From the NCBI RefSeq assembly GCF_026745355.1, contig NC_079205.1:7107056-7171055 (forward strand): 64,000 bases of DNA, written 5' to 3'. The notes under the pieces were generated by a model. It ran no database searches, was not told the DNA's origin, and saw only the letters and a list, made by a program, of their open reading frames with translations. Position 1 is the first letter of the stretch, and each line of letters starts with the position of its first letter. Shown here in pieces: positions 50,456 through 62,974 of this stretch. Source of the DNA: Beta vulgaris subsp. vulgaris. Its lineage: Eukaryota > Streptophyta > Magnoliopsida > Caryophyllales > Amaranthaceae. The position numbers and the translations under genes are program-made.

Positions 50456-51759
50456 AATGTCGGGCGGGGTTGGACCTCGCCAACCTCCGCCTCGACAGTC
50501 ACCAAGCTACTGCCATTAATCAATCCATCATCAATTTTTCTTTTCTTTTGTCCCAAAGTCATATCCACATAGTCATCAAGTATCATATCATCAGATTGTT
50601 TTCGTTTTAGGCCTGAGTTATTATTAATATCAACATTCAAACAGCAGTTTTCAACCAACACAGGGAGTTTTGGAACATGATTTTTCTTACGTGGTTGCAC
50701 TTTTGGTTTTCGGCCTTTTTTGGGGGAAACAGAGCCTTTATCAAACAATAGGGGGATAGGAATACTTACTGACCCATTAAGAGGGGTTGACTCACAACAT
50801 GCGGAAGCGTGCTCATGTTGCGAATTATCACCCTCATGCACAGTGGTCGGTTCATGCATCAACGTCTTCTCCCTATCCACCGTGAAAGTTGCTTGATGAT
50901 TTACAATAGGAGAACTCATGGCTACTACCTCCTCCACAGCAGCAGGTGAAGGAGAAAAATTTAGAGTGCAAGCACAGCTACGAAACTCCTTTGCCTCCTC
51001 CATCATTTTAATACGCCCACGCCGAGGCGAGGCTCTCAGCCACATCCTCTCTTCTGTTCTGTCTTCCTCAGGGACCCGAAGACAATCACGCTCAATATGG
51101 CCCAATATACCACACACATAACAAAAATTTGGAAGCCGCTCATACTTTACCTCGACTATGGCAACATCACCCCCCTTGCTTCTAATCTGTTGTATACGTC
51201 TCAAAGGCTTAGACACATCCACGAGGACCTTCACACGAGCAGATTTATCCCATACTATTCCATCAAAATCAACTTCTAGCACCGTCCCTACACCGCTCCC
51301 AATCATCCTTATACGATTTTCGGTTCGACTATCCATAGGCAGGTTGTATAGTCTAAGCCAAAAAGGGCTATGAGATAGGGCAATATTTGAAGGCTGCGCA
51401 TTACCCTCAATCTCGTTGAATAATACGAGATTCTGGTCGAAACTCCATGGCCTCCCAGCCATTACTTTCGTCTTATCCCTAGGGTTTGCGAACTGAACCA
51501 CGAACAAACCGTTTTCTATGGTCCTGAATAGGGCACTTTTGGAGATCGACCATATCTGGTTTAAAGTCTTCTTCATCGCCTCGAAATTATAGGGGCGAAT
51601 TGTTAATACCTTGCCTACTAATGATAAGGCAATACCCGATTCATCGCTTTCATCTGGAGCCTCTTCGAAAGAAATAACTGAACTTTCATCGGATGTAATT
51701 TGTAGATTTGCACACTTATTTGTAATTTCATCAGCCATAACAGCTAATGAGGATCCCAA
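50452..51759 (-). CDS. LINE ORF1, DUF4283/zinc-knuckle nucleic-acid-binding protein
   Basis: 435 aa, intact. The N-terminal DUF4283-like region has the blocks FRTIENGLFVVQFANPRD and GRPWSFDQNLVLF. A single CX2CX4HX4C knuckle (CYVCGILGHIERDC) lies at about residues 215-228. A basic C-terminal part follows (PKKGRKPKVQPRKK). In plant L1s this protein coats the element RNA. The stop TGA shares its TG with the ORF2 ATG, so ORF2 is probably translated by reinitiation. Confidence 0.9.
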   Translation of the reverse strand: MGSSLAVMADEITNKCANLQITSDESSVISFEEAPDESDESGIALSLVGKVLTIRPYNFEAMKKTLNQIWSISKSALFRTIENGLFVVQFANPRDKTKVMAGRPWSFDQNLVLFNEIEGNAQPSNIALSHSPFWLRLYNLPMDSRTENRIRMIGSGVGTVLEVDFDGIVWDKSARVKVLVDVSKPLRRIQQIRSKGGDVAIVEVKYERLPNFCYVCGILGHIERDCLRVPEEDRTEERMWLRASPRRGRIKMMEEAKEFRSCACTLNFSPSPAAVEEVVAMSSPIVNHQATFTVDREKTLMHEPTTVHEGDNSQHEHASACCESTPLNGSVSIPIPLLFDKGSVSPKKGRKPKVQPRKKNHVPKLPVLVENCCLNVDINNNSGLKRKQSDDMILDDYVDMTLGQKKRKIDDGLINGSSLVTVEAEVGEVQPRPTL

Positions 51760-51866
51760 GAGGGATTAAAGGCTCAAGAAACGAGACAAATGATTGGAGA
51801 ACCAACACTGTCGCTCAAACCCTAGTTTTCCTAGAGAGAGACTTACTATTAAAAGGATAAACTTTT

Positions 51867-53758
51867 ATTGGTAACAATCAGTAGTGTGATAATTTATGCT
51901 TAGAAATATATACTTCATCCATTTAAAAATTGCTGCACCATTTCATGTTTTCACACTTGTCAATGTGTAGTTTCAAAGTTTAATATCTTTATTTATCAAT
52001 AAGTAGAAATTATAAAAAGTTGGTATTAAAAACAATACATTGTGGCGAATCTAACAAGATCACATATGACTATATTTTTCCTAAAATATAAATCACCTAA
52101 GACAATAAAAGTGTGGTTCCTGAAAGATTGTCAAAGGAGCTATAGTAATAGCTCGAGAGATAAAAAGTAGAACACTTTACATCACAGGGTGCACAAGAAA
52201 GGGACCCGAGGGAGGGGGAGCTTCATGGAAGTTGTCTTTGGTCGGAAATTGATCAATAGTGGCTAAGAAATGAGAACTATGGTGTGAAAAGCGGTGTCCC
52301 GTTGGCAATTTGATCGAAAACGCACAAGGTGAAGGCGACACACAAACGTGTTATAAATCCTAAGTGGAGCGTGGGAGAATAAGACTTTGCTCCAAAAACA
52401 AGGAGAAGCTTTAATTTTTTGGCTTGGTGGTGATTGTGTTGTCGGAGTTGGATGAGACCTCAATGTGATTCCTTGGTTGGAGAGAACGTGGCTCACCTTC
52501 TTGGTTTAGGGGAGATATGGTTATGCTACATTAGTTGAGTGGTAGTGTAATTTGTTTTCTTGGTTGAGAGAAAGTGGTGTAGTTTTCTTGGTGAAGGAAG
52601 CAGGATTTAGGCTATGATGGGGAGATGATGATGATGGATTTTGGGTGCTTAAACTGATCTCCTGTTGGGAGATTGTTGTATTGGAGAAGTTGAAGTAGGG
52701 AAGAAGAAGCGAAGAAGACTATGTGAGAGCAAGCTGCCTGGCGGGCAGAGAGTGGGTTCGGGCAGGCAAGTTTGGGCACCATTTTTACTATTAGTATTAC
52801 TGTTATTCTATTTTGGGAAATTTTAAAATAATAATAATAATAATAATAAATAAAAGTGAATCAAATTTAAGTTAAACAAGTGTACTAAACAGAACTGACT
52901 TGCTGAATTTAATTTAATTAATTCTACTGTACTTAGTTTAACTGAAAAATTTTAATTTAACTAAACTAAATTTGTTTGACTAAACTGAAATTATGTCTAA
53001 AAGAAAAGGTCCTAAGTACATATTATAAAAAGTTGGTATTTCGAATGTAGGTCTCGAGACGAATTCGACAATATCTTAGACGATTATACTTTTATTTCCT
53101 ACGTAGAAATCACAAAACATAATCAATGAAGGGGATATGAATAGTGAAAAAGTCAAATTATGTCAACTATTTTGAAACGAATAAGAAAATAGAAAGTAGG
53201 AAACAAAAGAAACATACTTCAGAAAGGATATTGTATGGGAACTACCCAAGTCTGTTGTCGGACGCAGCAACAAGTTCGACAGGAAATGTCTTAGGACGCA
53301 TACTCACAAGAAGGAAATAAGTGTCCCTTAATATGAGACCGGGACCGCCGTCGCGGCCACCGAAAAGGACAAGATAGGGAATCTTCCCTCTGACAGATTC
53401 ATCACAGTCATACACGTGTCAAAGGATTACCTCTCCTGTCAGATGAATAGTACATCTATAAATAGCCTAATGGTACTATTTTTGCAGGTACATTCTCTCT
53501 CATACTAAAAATAGTTATCTCTCTCTAAACTTTATCTCTCTAATCCTTATTGGACATTAGCTGACTTGAGTGTAAGAGGGAGTTTCCTCACAACCACCCC
53601 GAGGGTAGCTCACGTTTGTTCTTGTACAGTTCACCACTCCTGGATAGCCCTCAATTACTGACGGACAACTCTCAAGTCCGCAACCGTTTCGTAACGGGAA
53701 CATATATAAAATTTCACAAAAAATTAAGAATGGATATGGAAAAAAGTTTGTCACGTAC
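51867..53758. other. Intergenic; Stowaway relic, microsatellite, no gene recognised
   Basis: 51910-52110 resembles half of the Stowaway family (GAATCTAACAAGATCACATA). An (ATA)n run lies at about 52828-52852. 53020-53200 is another diverged Stowaway-like stretch. No coding region was recognised. Confidence 0.45.
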
Positions 53759-54114
53759 CTATCGTGATAGCAGTAGGAAAATTCGACAACATCAGTACCG
53801 CGTGACTTCGAAACCTCATCAAGAAGGAGATCTACTGAAACACTGAATTTTTCTTTACAGTGGAGAGCGCCAAATGTAATAGTTACTGAAGACTCATCCC
53901 AGCACTGTGGAAAGTTTCCCGCAGACGCCTTCTTAATTGTGGATTCAATGTTAGTGATGGTCAAATGCAAGTCTTCAGCTACTACTAATCTGTCCATTTG
54001 CCCAGCAACAACATTAGAAACTGTTTGGATAAAGTTCTTGCTTGTTTCTGTTTCTTCAGTATCAACAAATGTGAATGTTCCTCCATTACTGTTACTCGCA
54101 ATGTTCTGGAGCAC
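53759..54114 (-). pseudogene. Exon of a VWA-like/WAV3-like protein gene
   Basis: On the - strand, acceptor GTGATAG is followed by LQNIASNSNGGTFTFVD, then FIQTVSNVVAGQMDRLVV, WDESSVTITFGALHC and VSVDLLLDEV. The exon ends at donor GATAG|GTACGT. This order (G-G-T-F-x-F, then a beta-rich segment with a G-x-L-x-x-x-E/K step) recalls the end of the VWA domain and following strands in plant WAV3/RING-type proteins. No neighbouring exon was found before the Copia at 54470, so it may be a fragment or the last part of a gene interrupted by that element. Confidence 0.45.
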
Positions 54115-54702
54115 CTATCACATTGAGTACATGCACACTAAGAATTGGAAATATGGTATATGTAGTACATGCAAAAACTGAGATATGGGCATGAAGAGAA
54201 AGGTGCAAATGCAACGATCGAGTAGCATTAGTAAAGACAATAAAATAGTAGAATAATGTTCAAGAGATCTCATTAACCCAGAATGTGATTGTTAATTTCA
54301 TTCATTCTGTCCTGCTAAGGAGCGAAGCCAGCCTTGGTTGCGAGGAACAGTTTAGCAAAGAATTCTAAACATGGTTGTGGAGGGGGGGGCAATTTACCAA
54401 TAAAAAAACATAACCATTTATTGCCATCTATTTTCTTCAAATCTATTTTGGGACTCGCAGGAGCCATGGTATTGGGCCATATATATGTATGGTTGTATTT
54501 AATGATACTAGTATACATGGGCTTACGGCCTAACAATGATTAGGATGTATTTATGCTTTACTGTGAATACACAATGACCAAGGAAAACATTTTAACCTAA
54601 ATTAACATGGTACCAGAGCCTTTTTCCTTCTAGCCTCCCTGCCTTCAACCTGCCGGTTTTTGTTTCCTCGCCGACCACCAACGCACCACTCGCCTGGATT
54701 TT

Positions 54703-56915
54703 CACTAGTAGAAAAAGGACGATTTGTGTTGCCCCATTTGCATCGCATGAAAGGCAAAACGACGCAAAAACATAATTTGCATCGCATGCTATGAAGAGTG
54801 CGACGCTAAACATCATTGCATAAGCACCAAATACGAGCTATATGCGTCGTACCTTAATGATGTGCGACGCATATAGCTCATGTGCATCGGACGCTGAGGT
54901 CCATCCGACGCACATCGCTGCATCGAAGTGACAAAATTGAATCCATATCTACGTCGCATTTAACTAATGTGCATTGCAAAAGGCTAATTTGCGTCGGACC
55001 CTTTGGCCCATCCGATGCAGATCAGCCCAAAAGCCCAACTCACCTTTTTAAACCCCTAGCGCCTTTTATATTCTCTCTCATCCTTAAACCCTCAATCCCT
55101 AAAAGCACCGCGCCGCTCAAACCCTCTCTCACTGCGTCTCTCTCACCCTCAAACCTCTCTCACTGTGTCTCTCTCCCTCTCACCCTCAAACCCTCTCTAT
55201 CTCTCTCACCATCTCTCTTTCTCCTTCTCCCACTCTTAACCGTCGCGCCGCTTCCTATCTTCATTCATCTAAGGCGAACAACGAACACTAGGGGGAAAAA
55301 AGGAAGGCTGCGCAGGAAGGGCTGTGCTTTCTTCAAAACGCAGCCCTTCTTTATTGTAGGGTTGCATTTTTAAAAAAAGCGCAGCCCTACATAACAGAAT
55401 GGCTGCGTTTTTGAAGAAAAGGGCAGCCCTTCACTTATTAGGGCTACGCTTGTAGAAAAAGCGCGGCCCTTCTTACATTCAGAAGGGCTGCACTTTTATT
55501 ACAAGCGCAGCCCTACTAAGTGAAAGGCTGCGCTTGTAAAAAAAGCGCAGCCTTTCTGACTTAGTAGGGTTGCGCTTATAAAAAAAGCGCAGCCCCTCTG
55601 TTATGTAGGGATGCGCTTTTTTTTACAAGCGCAGCCCTTCATTAATTTTTTTTTTTTTGATTGAATTAGTGCGCGCATGTACAGTATCCCAAGAGCAATT
55701 CTATTTCCCTCTATCCCTCCTTTAGAGAAATACGAGCGAGAAATTTGCGCGACGAGTGCACCACCACCATCACTGCTGCCCACCACCACTGCTCCACCAC
55801 CACGACCACGACCACTTCGTTGTGAAGGGCTGTGTTTGAAAAGCGCAGCCCTACTTAAAAAGTGAAGGGCTGCTGTCAAAAAGCGCAGCCCTAAAAGCCT
55901 TTTTTAGCGCAGCCCTTCCTTATTTTTCCACTAGTGGAACAACGTTCTAGAACAACGAACACCGCCATGGATGAATTCTTCGAGTTTCGGACGAAGCGAA
56001 GAGAGGTTAGAGGTTAAATCATTCCTTATCTACGCCATTTTCTCTCTCCTCCATTTTTGATGTTTTTCATTGTTGCGAGCTCTCGGTGCGGAATGTTGTT
56101 GATGGATTACCAGCGAGAGAGAGAAAAATCTAAGGGATCTGGGTAGTTCTCTCGCCGGCGGAATTTAATTTTGTTCCAAGTTTTCTTGCCGGCGTCCTCG
56201 AAGACGGTAGCCAACTGGAAATGAAGATGAAGCATTTTGTTTTTAATAATTTTTGTAACTATGTACTTGAACTTTTTTTCATTTTGTTGATTTGCTTATT
56301 TTTATATTATGTGTCAGATCTAGAATTTGTGTGAACTTTCCAGCGGTTACTGGTTTTTTATGGTTGCTTGATGGTGAACTTTCCTTTTTGAAACACAAAA
56401 TTTGTGCGTATTTTGTATAATTTGTATAAGTATTTCATTTGCGTAATGTAATTCTACTTTGTTTAATTTCTTTTTTATAAGTTTAGATTGTTTATCAGTT
56501 TATAATTTTTTTCATGGTTTCAATTAACAGAACGATTGTAGAAAACGATTATGGTAGATTTTTTTTATCTGTTTCAACTTTTGGAATGGTGGACTTATTT
56601 TTTTTGTTAAAAAGCAATTTGTGTCGCACCCTTAACCATGTGCGACGCAAATTACTCATTCAAGATCAATGCGCGTCGCACATTGTATAATGTGTGATGC
56701 AAATGAAGCTCCTGCATGTTGGGCTATCCGCCTATGGAGTCATGTGCGTCGCACATCGTTACGGGTCCGACGCAAATAGCTTCAGATTTGTGTGGTGTCC
56801 CAACCCGACGCAAATCGTCTCTACCAAATTTGCGTTGAGACCTGTGACGTCAGACTAATGTCCGACGCAAATGGTGGTCCTAAGTCCGACGCAAATCAAT
56901 AATTCTGTACTGGTG
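54703..56915. mobile_element. Non-autonomous CACTA element, family C (TTTGCGTCGSAC repeats)
   Basis: The ends are CACTAGTAGAAAAAGG and, inverted, CACCAGTACAGAATTA. The target duplication TTT is at 54700-54702 and 56916-56918. Subterminal TTTGCGTCGGAC/GTGCGACGCAAAT words occur at both ends. The interior has a leader-like stretch with AAACCCTA-type telo-boxes and CT repeats (55045-55240), then a T-rich tract (56230-56600). It contains the family D element. Confidence 0.85.
55286..55936. mobile_element. Small CACTA-type element, family D (GGGCTGCGCTTTT repeats), nested in family C
   Basis: The ends CACTAGGGGGAAAAAAGGAA and inverse CACTAGTGGAAAAATAAGG. The exact duplication GAA is at 55283-55285 and 55937-55939; 651 bp. 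It is filled with GGGCTGCGCTTTT/AAAAGCGCAGCCC hairpin pairs plus a short central segment. Confidence 0.9.
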
Positions 56916-56922
56916 TTTGCTG

Positions 56923-57960
56923 TCATGGAAGACGAGAAAATTGATCCTGCTTCTCCTTTTTACCTCAGTTGGGGTGATCAACCCGGAAACTTGATCACTC
57001 ATGTCCTTATTGGTGACAGCTACATCGCTTGGGGGCGTTCCATTAGTTTATCGCTCAAAGCTCGTCGAAAATTTGTTTTCTTAGACGTACTATCACCAAA
57101 CCTACGGAGAAGAAGAAGCTTCTTGATTGGGAAACTGTTCAATCCATGTTGGTGTCTTGGATCTTACGTAGTATGGACACTAAAATTACTGCGTCTATTC
57201 CATTTCATGATGATGCGAAGCGGCTTTGGGATTCCTTGGACAAGCGGTTTTGTGTAGCCAATGGACCGCGACTTCAACAATTACGGGCAGCCATTGTTGA
57301 CTGTAAACAACAGCGAGCTATGTCCGTTGAGGATTATTTTAACAAATTAATGGGGTTGGACGACGAACTTACTCGTCTCAAACCTCTTCATAGTTGTGTG
57401 AGTGGAAACTTTGCACCTGTGATGTCGCTGGCAAATTTGCCGCGGATCGGGAGGAGGAAAAAATTCCTCAGTTATTGGTTTAGATGATGATTTGTATGCT
57501 ACTATGCGAACTAATGTGCTGTCTCAGTCTCCTCCGACGGATTTAGATCGCCTATATCAAACTCTTATTCAGGAAGAACGTTCGCGGGACATCGCTCGTG
57601 GAAAGGCTGTCAAAGAAGAAGTTAACACATTCGTGGTTTAGGCCGATCGTGGCAAACCACGTTTGGATCGGACTGCTCGTGCCAAACTGGCCTGCTCTCA
57701 TTGTAAACGCACCGGTCACGAGGTCGCCACCTGCTTCAAGCTTCACGGCAAGCCAGCATGGTGGGAAGAAAAATTCGGAGGCAGTGCTGGGGGTCTGCCC
57801 AGTCACTCTACGCTGCTCCGTCGTCCACATCTGCCCAAACTGCTCCCCCTACTCGCAGTCGCGGCAACGCCGTCACAGCTCACGTGGTTGTGCCTGCCAC
57901 AGACATTACCGTGGCTGCCCCACCCTCTGTTGATGTTCCCCTTGTGGATTTAAGTCCAGT
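56923..57960 (+). pseudogene. Copia gag (broken)
   Basis: ATG 56923 reads MEDEKIDPASPFYLSWGDQP and LITHVLIGDSYIAWGRS. The frame shifts near 57085, continues through LWDSLDKRFCVANGPRL and ends in the zinc knuckle CSHCKRTGHEVATC at ~57690. Confidence 0.8.
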
Positions 57961-58076
57961 CTAGGTTCAAACTTTAATGCACTTGATTAATAATGAAACT
58001 ACTAAGGGTGATCGGATGACGGGTACGTACCTCTCTAGTCAATGGATACTTGACACTAGTGATTTTACTTGTCTTA

Positions 58077-58233
58077 GGGCCTGTTCTCCCTAGCTTATTT
58101 TCAGTTCAGTTCAGTTCAATAATTCAGTTCAGATCAGTTCAGTTCAGTTCAGCTATTGACAATACTTTTACTCTCACATATCACTATTCATTTCAGTTCA
58201 GATTAGTTGTTTTATGCCGAAGAGAACATGCCC
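58077..58233. mobile_element. Tourist-like MITE inside Copia protease region
   Basis: The ends GGGCCTGTTCTC and inverse of GGGCATGTTCTC are flanked by TTA (58074-58076, 58234-58236); 157 bp. It is the same family as 45753-45936. Flanking codons join in frame (WILDTSDFTCL before, THVSP after). Confidence 0.85.
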
Positions 58234-58539
58234 TTACTCATGTTAGTCCTATTGTTGAATGCCCGGTTGGCTTGCTGGATGGCACTCGTGCCTTTACTAC
58301 TATGGAAGGGTGTGTGACTCTTACTCATGGCCTCATTTTCATCATGTTTTATATGTGCCACAACTTAATTGCAATTTAATTTCGGTGTCGCAAGTGATTG
58401 ATGAATCTAATTGTCATGTTCAATTCACTAATTCTTTGTGTGCTATACAGGATCGTCTCTCGGGGACCCTTATTGGAGCCGGTGAGCGTCGTGTTGGACT
58501 TTTTTTATCGTAGCATTCCTACTATGCAAGCGGTGACGG

Positions 58540-59823
58540 TTCCTGGTTTATCTGAGTTCGAATTGTGGCATCGGCGTCTGGGTCATCCTGCGGATCGCGT
58601 TGTCAAGTTAGTTCCTGCTATTAAATCTTGTTCTAGTAGGAAACAGTTAAATAAAGCTTGTATTGTTTGTCCTCATGCTAAACAGACTAGAGATTGTTTT
58701 CCCACCCGTGATAATAAAGCCTCTGGCATTTTTGAGCTTATACATTGTGATTTGTGGGGGCCCTATAGTACTCCCTCTTCGTGTGATGCTGTTTATTTTC
58801 TCACTTTGGTTGATGATTATTCGCGTGCGGTTTGGGTGTATTTGTTACACAATAAGAAAGAGGTTGAGAGTCCGTTTATGTCTTTCTTTGCCATGGTTGC
58901 TCGTCAATTTTGATACTCATGTGAAAATTGTTTGGGCTGATAATGGAATTGAATTTAACTGCTTATCTACTTTTTTGAATACCTATAGTATTTTGTTCCA
59001 AACCTTGTGTGTTAGCACCCCACAATAAAATGGGAGAGTTGAGAGAAAACATCGTCATATTTTGAATGTTAGCAGGGCATTGATGTTTCAGGCTCATCTT
59101 CCTGTTGCTCTTTGGGGTGAATGTTTCTTGCTGTTGTTTATTTGATTAACCGCACTCCCTCGAGTGTGTTACATGGTATTACTCCTTATGAGGCTCTCAT
59201 GGGGTCTACGTCCTTCTTTTGATGAGTTACGTGTGTTTGGGTGTCTCTGTTTTGCTCACAATCAAAGGGCGAAAGGTGATAAATTTGCTCCTAGGAGTCG
59301 TCGTTGCGTGTTTGTGGGTTATCCGAATGGTAAAAAGAGTTGGAAATTGTATGATGTTGAAACCGGTACTTTCTTTGTCTCCCGGGATGTTAATTTCCAT
59401 GAAAATGAATTTCCATTTGACTTGTGTGATCTTCCCCCTCCTGCCACTGATTTTTTTTATGATGGCCATATTACGTTAGCCCAAGGGGCTATTTTGGAGG
59501 ATGACCTCGTTGGTGGGCCGTGTGATCAGGTCCCCCCCTCGGTCTCAGCTGCTGAGGAGGTTCCTGGGCCTGTGTTGGATCACCCCATCGAGCCCAACTC
59601 CCTGTCCTCTACTTCTCCTGCTACCGAACCCCCTAATACCTAGGCCCAGTCTGCTAGCGTGTCCACCTCTGTGGGCCAGCCCACTTCTAGCTCTCTCTCT
59701 CCCGTTTCGGATTAGCCCAATGTGGCTCCCCTAGTCGATCCTCATGCTCTTGGGCGGGGGTTACGTGATAATTGCCCCTCAGTTTTGCTCCGTGATTTTG
59801 TCACCAACACAATATGGAAAATA
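58540..59823 (+). pseudogene. Copia integrase region (broken)
   Basis: The finger HRRLGHPAD ... CIVCPHAK, the core HCDLWGPYS, VDDYSRAVWVY and WADNGIEF, then [10 protein letters not shown] after an in-frame TAA at 59025. The C-terminal part has FGCLCFAHN and DKFAPRSRRCVFVGYP. One frameshift at about 58910 and another near 59130. Confidence 0.8.
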
Positions 59824-61353
59824 CACTAGTAGAATAAACGTTTATTGCTGCGGTGATATCATTGCGGTTTTACCCATACGCAACAATATATCACGTAAAA
59901 AGAAAAAGAAAAATATAAAATAACCATATTGCTGCGGTTTTGCCGAAAACCGCAGCAATATGATTTCAGAGGAAATTTTTTGACCATTTGACCAAATTTA
60001 TTGCTGCGGTTTTTGACAAAAACCGCAGTAATATATTAAAATAATATAAAAAAAATTATTCGGACATATTGTTGCAGTTCCTACCATAAACCCCAACAAT
60101 AGACTTTTAAATTAATATAAAAGTCCATCTAGGATTTTTTCACTCATCTCTCTCCTCTTCCTGTCCAGTTCACGCCTCTTCCTCTCCTCCCCTCATCTTC
60201 TCTCTTCCTCAAAACCCTCTTCTCCTCTCAATCATCCCGCGGGTCTACCGTTCCTCTCAATCATCAAAATTGTCGTTCTTGTTCGTCTTATCCTCTCAAT
60301 CATCTCTCCCCTCATCTGCCGGTCGACCGCACCGGTTCATCTTCGAACTTCAGATCTGGACGATTATGTTCCCAGCGATTCGTTTGAACTTTGCGTTCTT
60401 CGTAGCGATTCGTTCGAAATTCGCGTTCTTCGCACTCGCCGTTCGAACTTCGTGTTCTTCGCAGCTATTTGTTCAAACTGGAGGAGCAACGAGTTCATAT
60501 CTGGACGCGTACGAACTCTAGGTTGTTTGTGGGCAACAAGGACGACGTGCGGATGGTGGCCGGCCATCCAGATTTGTTTTATTTTCTTTTTTTTTTTTTT
60601 TGTTTTTTTTTTTTTGGTTGCTGAATTTCGCTTGAGTTTTTGTTTTTGCTCAAGTGTTGATCTGAATTGCGATTTTTTTGAGAAGCGTTGTTAATTTTGT
60701 TGATTTTCAATCTGGTGATGGTTTGTTTTCTTTATTATTTTTTTTTTTTGGTTAAATTTTATAGTTAATTTTGGATGATGAACTCTGTATTGTTCATCTT
60801 AGTTTTTTTTTTTTGAATCTTTTTATTTTTGTTGGTTAAGAATCAATATAATGTTAGGGTTTCTGATTTTTTGTTATTTTTTAATTTGTGTATTTTATTT
60901 CCAGTTTATATTTAAGTTTCTTAATTTTTTTAGTTTCTTAATTTTTAATTTTAATTTGTTTCTTAGCCTTTTCATTTCAGTTTTTAAATTTTTTAGTTTG
61001 TTTTTCTCAGATCTATAATAGTAGATTGGGGTAACTTTATTTATATTATAATTGTGTTATAAACATCAAAAATTAACGTCTAGAGAAACAAAAAAAAAAT
61101 TACTGGCCCTTTATCTATTGTTGCGGTTTTGAGAAGAAACCGCAGCAATAGACCGACATTTTTTAATATTAAAAATGTTACATATTGCTGCGGTTTTACC
61201 TATAAACCGCAACAATATGTTCAAATATTGCTGCGGTTTAAAACCGCAGTAATATATTAATTACATATTGTTGCCCCCTTAATTGCTGCGCGGCCAAAAC
61301 CGCCGCAATAGGTCACTTAATGACCGCAGCAATAAGCATTTATTCTACTAGTG
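59824..61353 (+). mobile_element. Non-autonomous CACTA element, family A copy 3
   Basis: CACTAGTAGAATAAACG and the inverse of CACTAGTAGAATAAATGC; 1530 bp; duplication ATA (59821-59823, 61354-61356). Both ends carry the same ATTGCTGCGGTTTT hairpin pairs as copies 1 and 2. The CT-rich leader (60140-60310) and T-rich tract (60570-61000) are on the + strand. Confidence 0.95.
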
Positions 61354-61356
61354 ATA

Positions 61357-62974
61357 AGTCCATCCACGCCCCCACTTTCTCCATCGGATTCCTCATGTAC
61401 TCCTTATCCTTTAGCACACTTTGTGAATTGTGATAAATTTTCTGTGCGACACCGTCTTTTTCTTACAGCGGTTACATCTGGTGTTGAGCCACGCTCTTTT
61501 CATGAGGCTATGCGGGACCCAGGTTCGTGTGAGGCTATGCAAAAGGAGATTAGTGCCTTGGAGGATAATGCGACTTCGGAGATGACTGCTCTTCCACCTA
61601 GTCATAAAGCTCTCGGTTGTAAGTGGTTTTATAAGGTGAAATATCATTCTGATGGCTCGGTTGAACGGCTTAAGGCTCGTTTGGTGGTGTTTGGTAATGA
61701 TCAGATTGAAGGAATAGATTACAATGAGACTTTTGCTCCTGTCGCCAAAATGGTGACAGCTCGTGTTTTTCTTGCTGTCGCTGCTGCAAAGAATTAGGAA
61801 CTGCATCAGATGGGCGTGCATAATGCCTTTTCATGCTGATTTGGCTGAGGAGGTGTATATGCGTCCTCCTCCTTGCTTCACTTCTTCTACCCCAGGGGTG
61901 GTTTGTCGGTTGAAGAAATCTTTATACGGTCTTCGTCAGCCCCCCGGTGTTGATTTGCCAAGCTAGCTGCTTCTTTACTGCGTTATGGTTTTGTCCAATG
62001 CTACTCTGATTACTCTCTCTTCACCCTCAGTCGTGACGAGGTTCAGCTATTTGTTCTTGTTTATGTTGTTGATTTGATCATTTCTGGCAACGACTCTTCC
62101 GCTATCTCTTTCTTCAAGCAGTATTTGGGTGATTGTTTTCATATGAAGGACCTTGGCCTGCTCAAGTATTTTCTTGGGATTGAGGTTACTCGCGCCCCCG
62201 AGGGTTTGTTTTTGTGTCAGCGTAAGTACACCTTGGATATTATCTCTGAGACTAGTCCATTGGGTGCTAAACCCGCATCTTTTCCCCTTGAGCAGAATCA
62301 TACTCTGGCTCTTGCTATTGACTCTCTGTTGTCTGATCCTGAATCCTATCGTCACCTTGTGGGCCGTCTTATTTATCTCTCCTTTGCTCGGCCATATTTG
62401 GCTTATTGTGTTCATATTCTTGCACAGTTTATGCAGGCACCACGCCAAGAGCATTGGGATGCTGCTCTTCGGGTGGTTCGATATCTCAAAGGATCCTCCG
62501 GTCAGGGTAAGCCAGTGTGATATGTCTCTCTTTGGTTGGTGTGATTCTGATTGGGCGAGTTATTCTTTGACTCATCGTTCTCTTACTGGCTCGATTGTCT
62601 TTCTTGGTTATTCTCCTATCTCTTGGAAGACCAAGAAACAGCATATTGTCTCCCGCTCCTTGCCGAAGCGGAATATTGATCGATGGCTGATGTCACCTCT
62701 GAGCTTAAGTGGTGAGTCAATGAACAACTCTACTCAAGAGCTTGGGCGTTCATCAGCCACGTGCATGTCTCTCTATTATGAAAGCATGTATGCGCTTCAC
62801 ATTGCGCAGAATCCGGTATTTCATGAGCGCACCAAGCACATAGAGGTCGATTGCCATTATGTGCGTGATGCTATTCGTGATGGCATCGTCACTACTCGTC
62901 ATGTTGTGACCCGTGGCAACTTGCGGATATTTTCACTAAGGCCCTTGGCAAACGGCAATTTCTACTCTTGTTAA
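61357..62974 (+). pseudogene. Copia RT-RNase H region (broken)
   Basis: RT blocks: CKWFYKVKYHSDG, ETFAPVAKM and KKSLYGLRQPPG. The catalytic box reads YVVDLIISG, with Val for the first Asp of YVDD. RNase H: CDSDWASYS, SLTGSIVFLG, then HIEVDCHYVRDAI. Frameshifts at about 61800, 61965 and 62510. Confidence 0.82.

Larger units (their letters stand above)
46341..51847 (-). mobile_element. Near full-length L1-type LINE
   Basis: It is flanked by the 19-bp duplication ATTAAAAGGATAAACTTTT (46322-46340, 51848-51866). The poly-A tail appears as T at 46341-46350. An ~88-bp 5' leader precedes ORF1 (51759-50452), and ORF2 (50455 to 46377) overlaps it by ATGA. One frameshift in ORF2 is the only clear defect. 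Confidence 0.93.

Noticed and set aside
62047..62454. 135-aa frame on - strand
   Set aside because: Antisense shadow of Copia RT-RNase H coding sequence.
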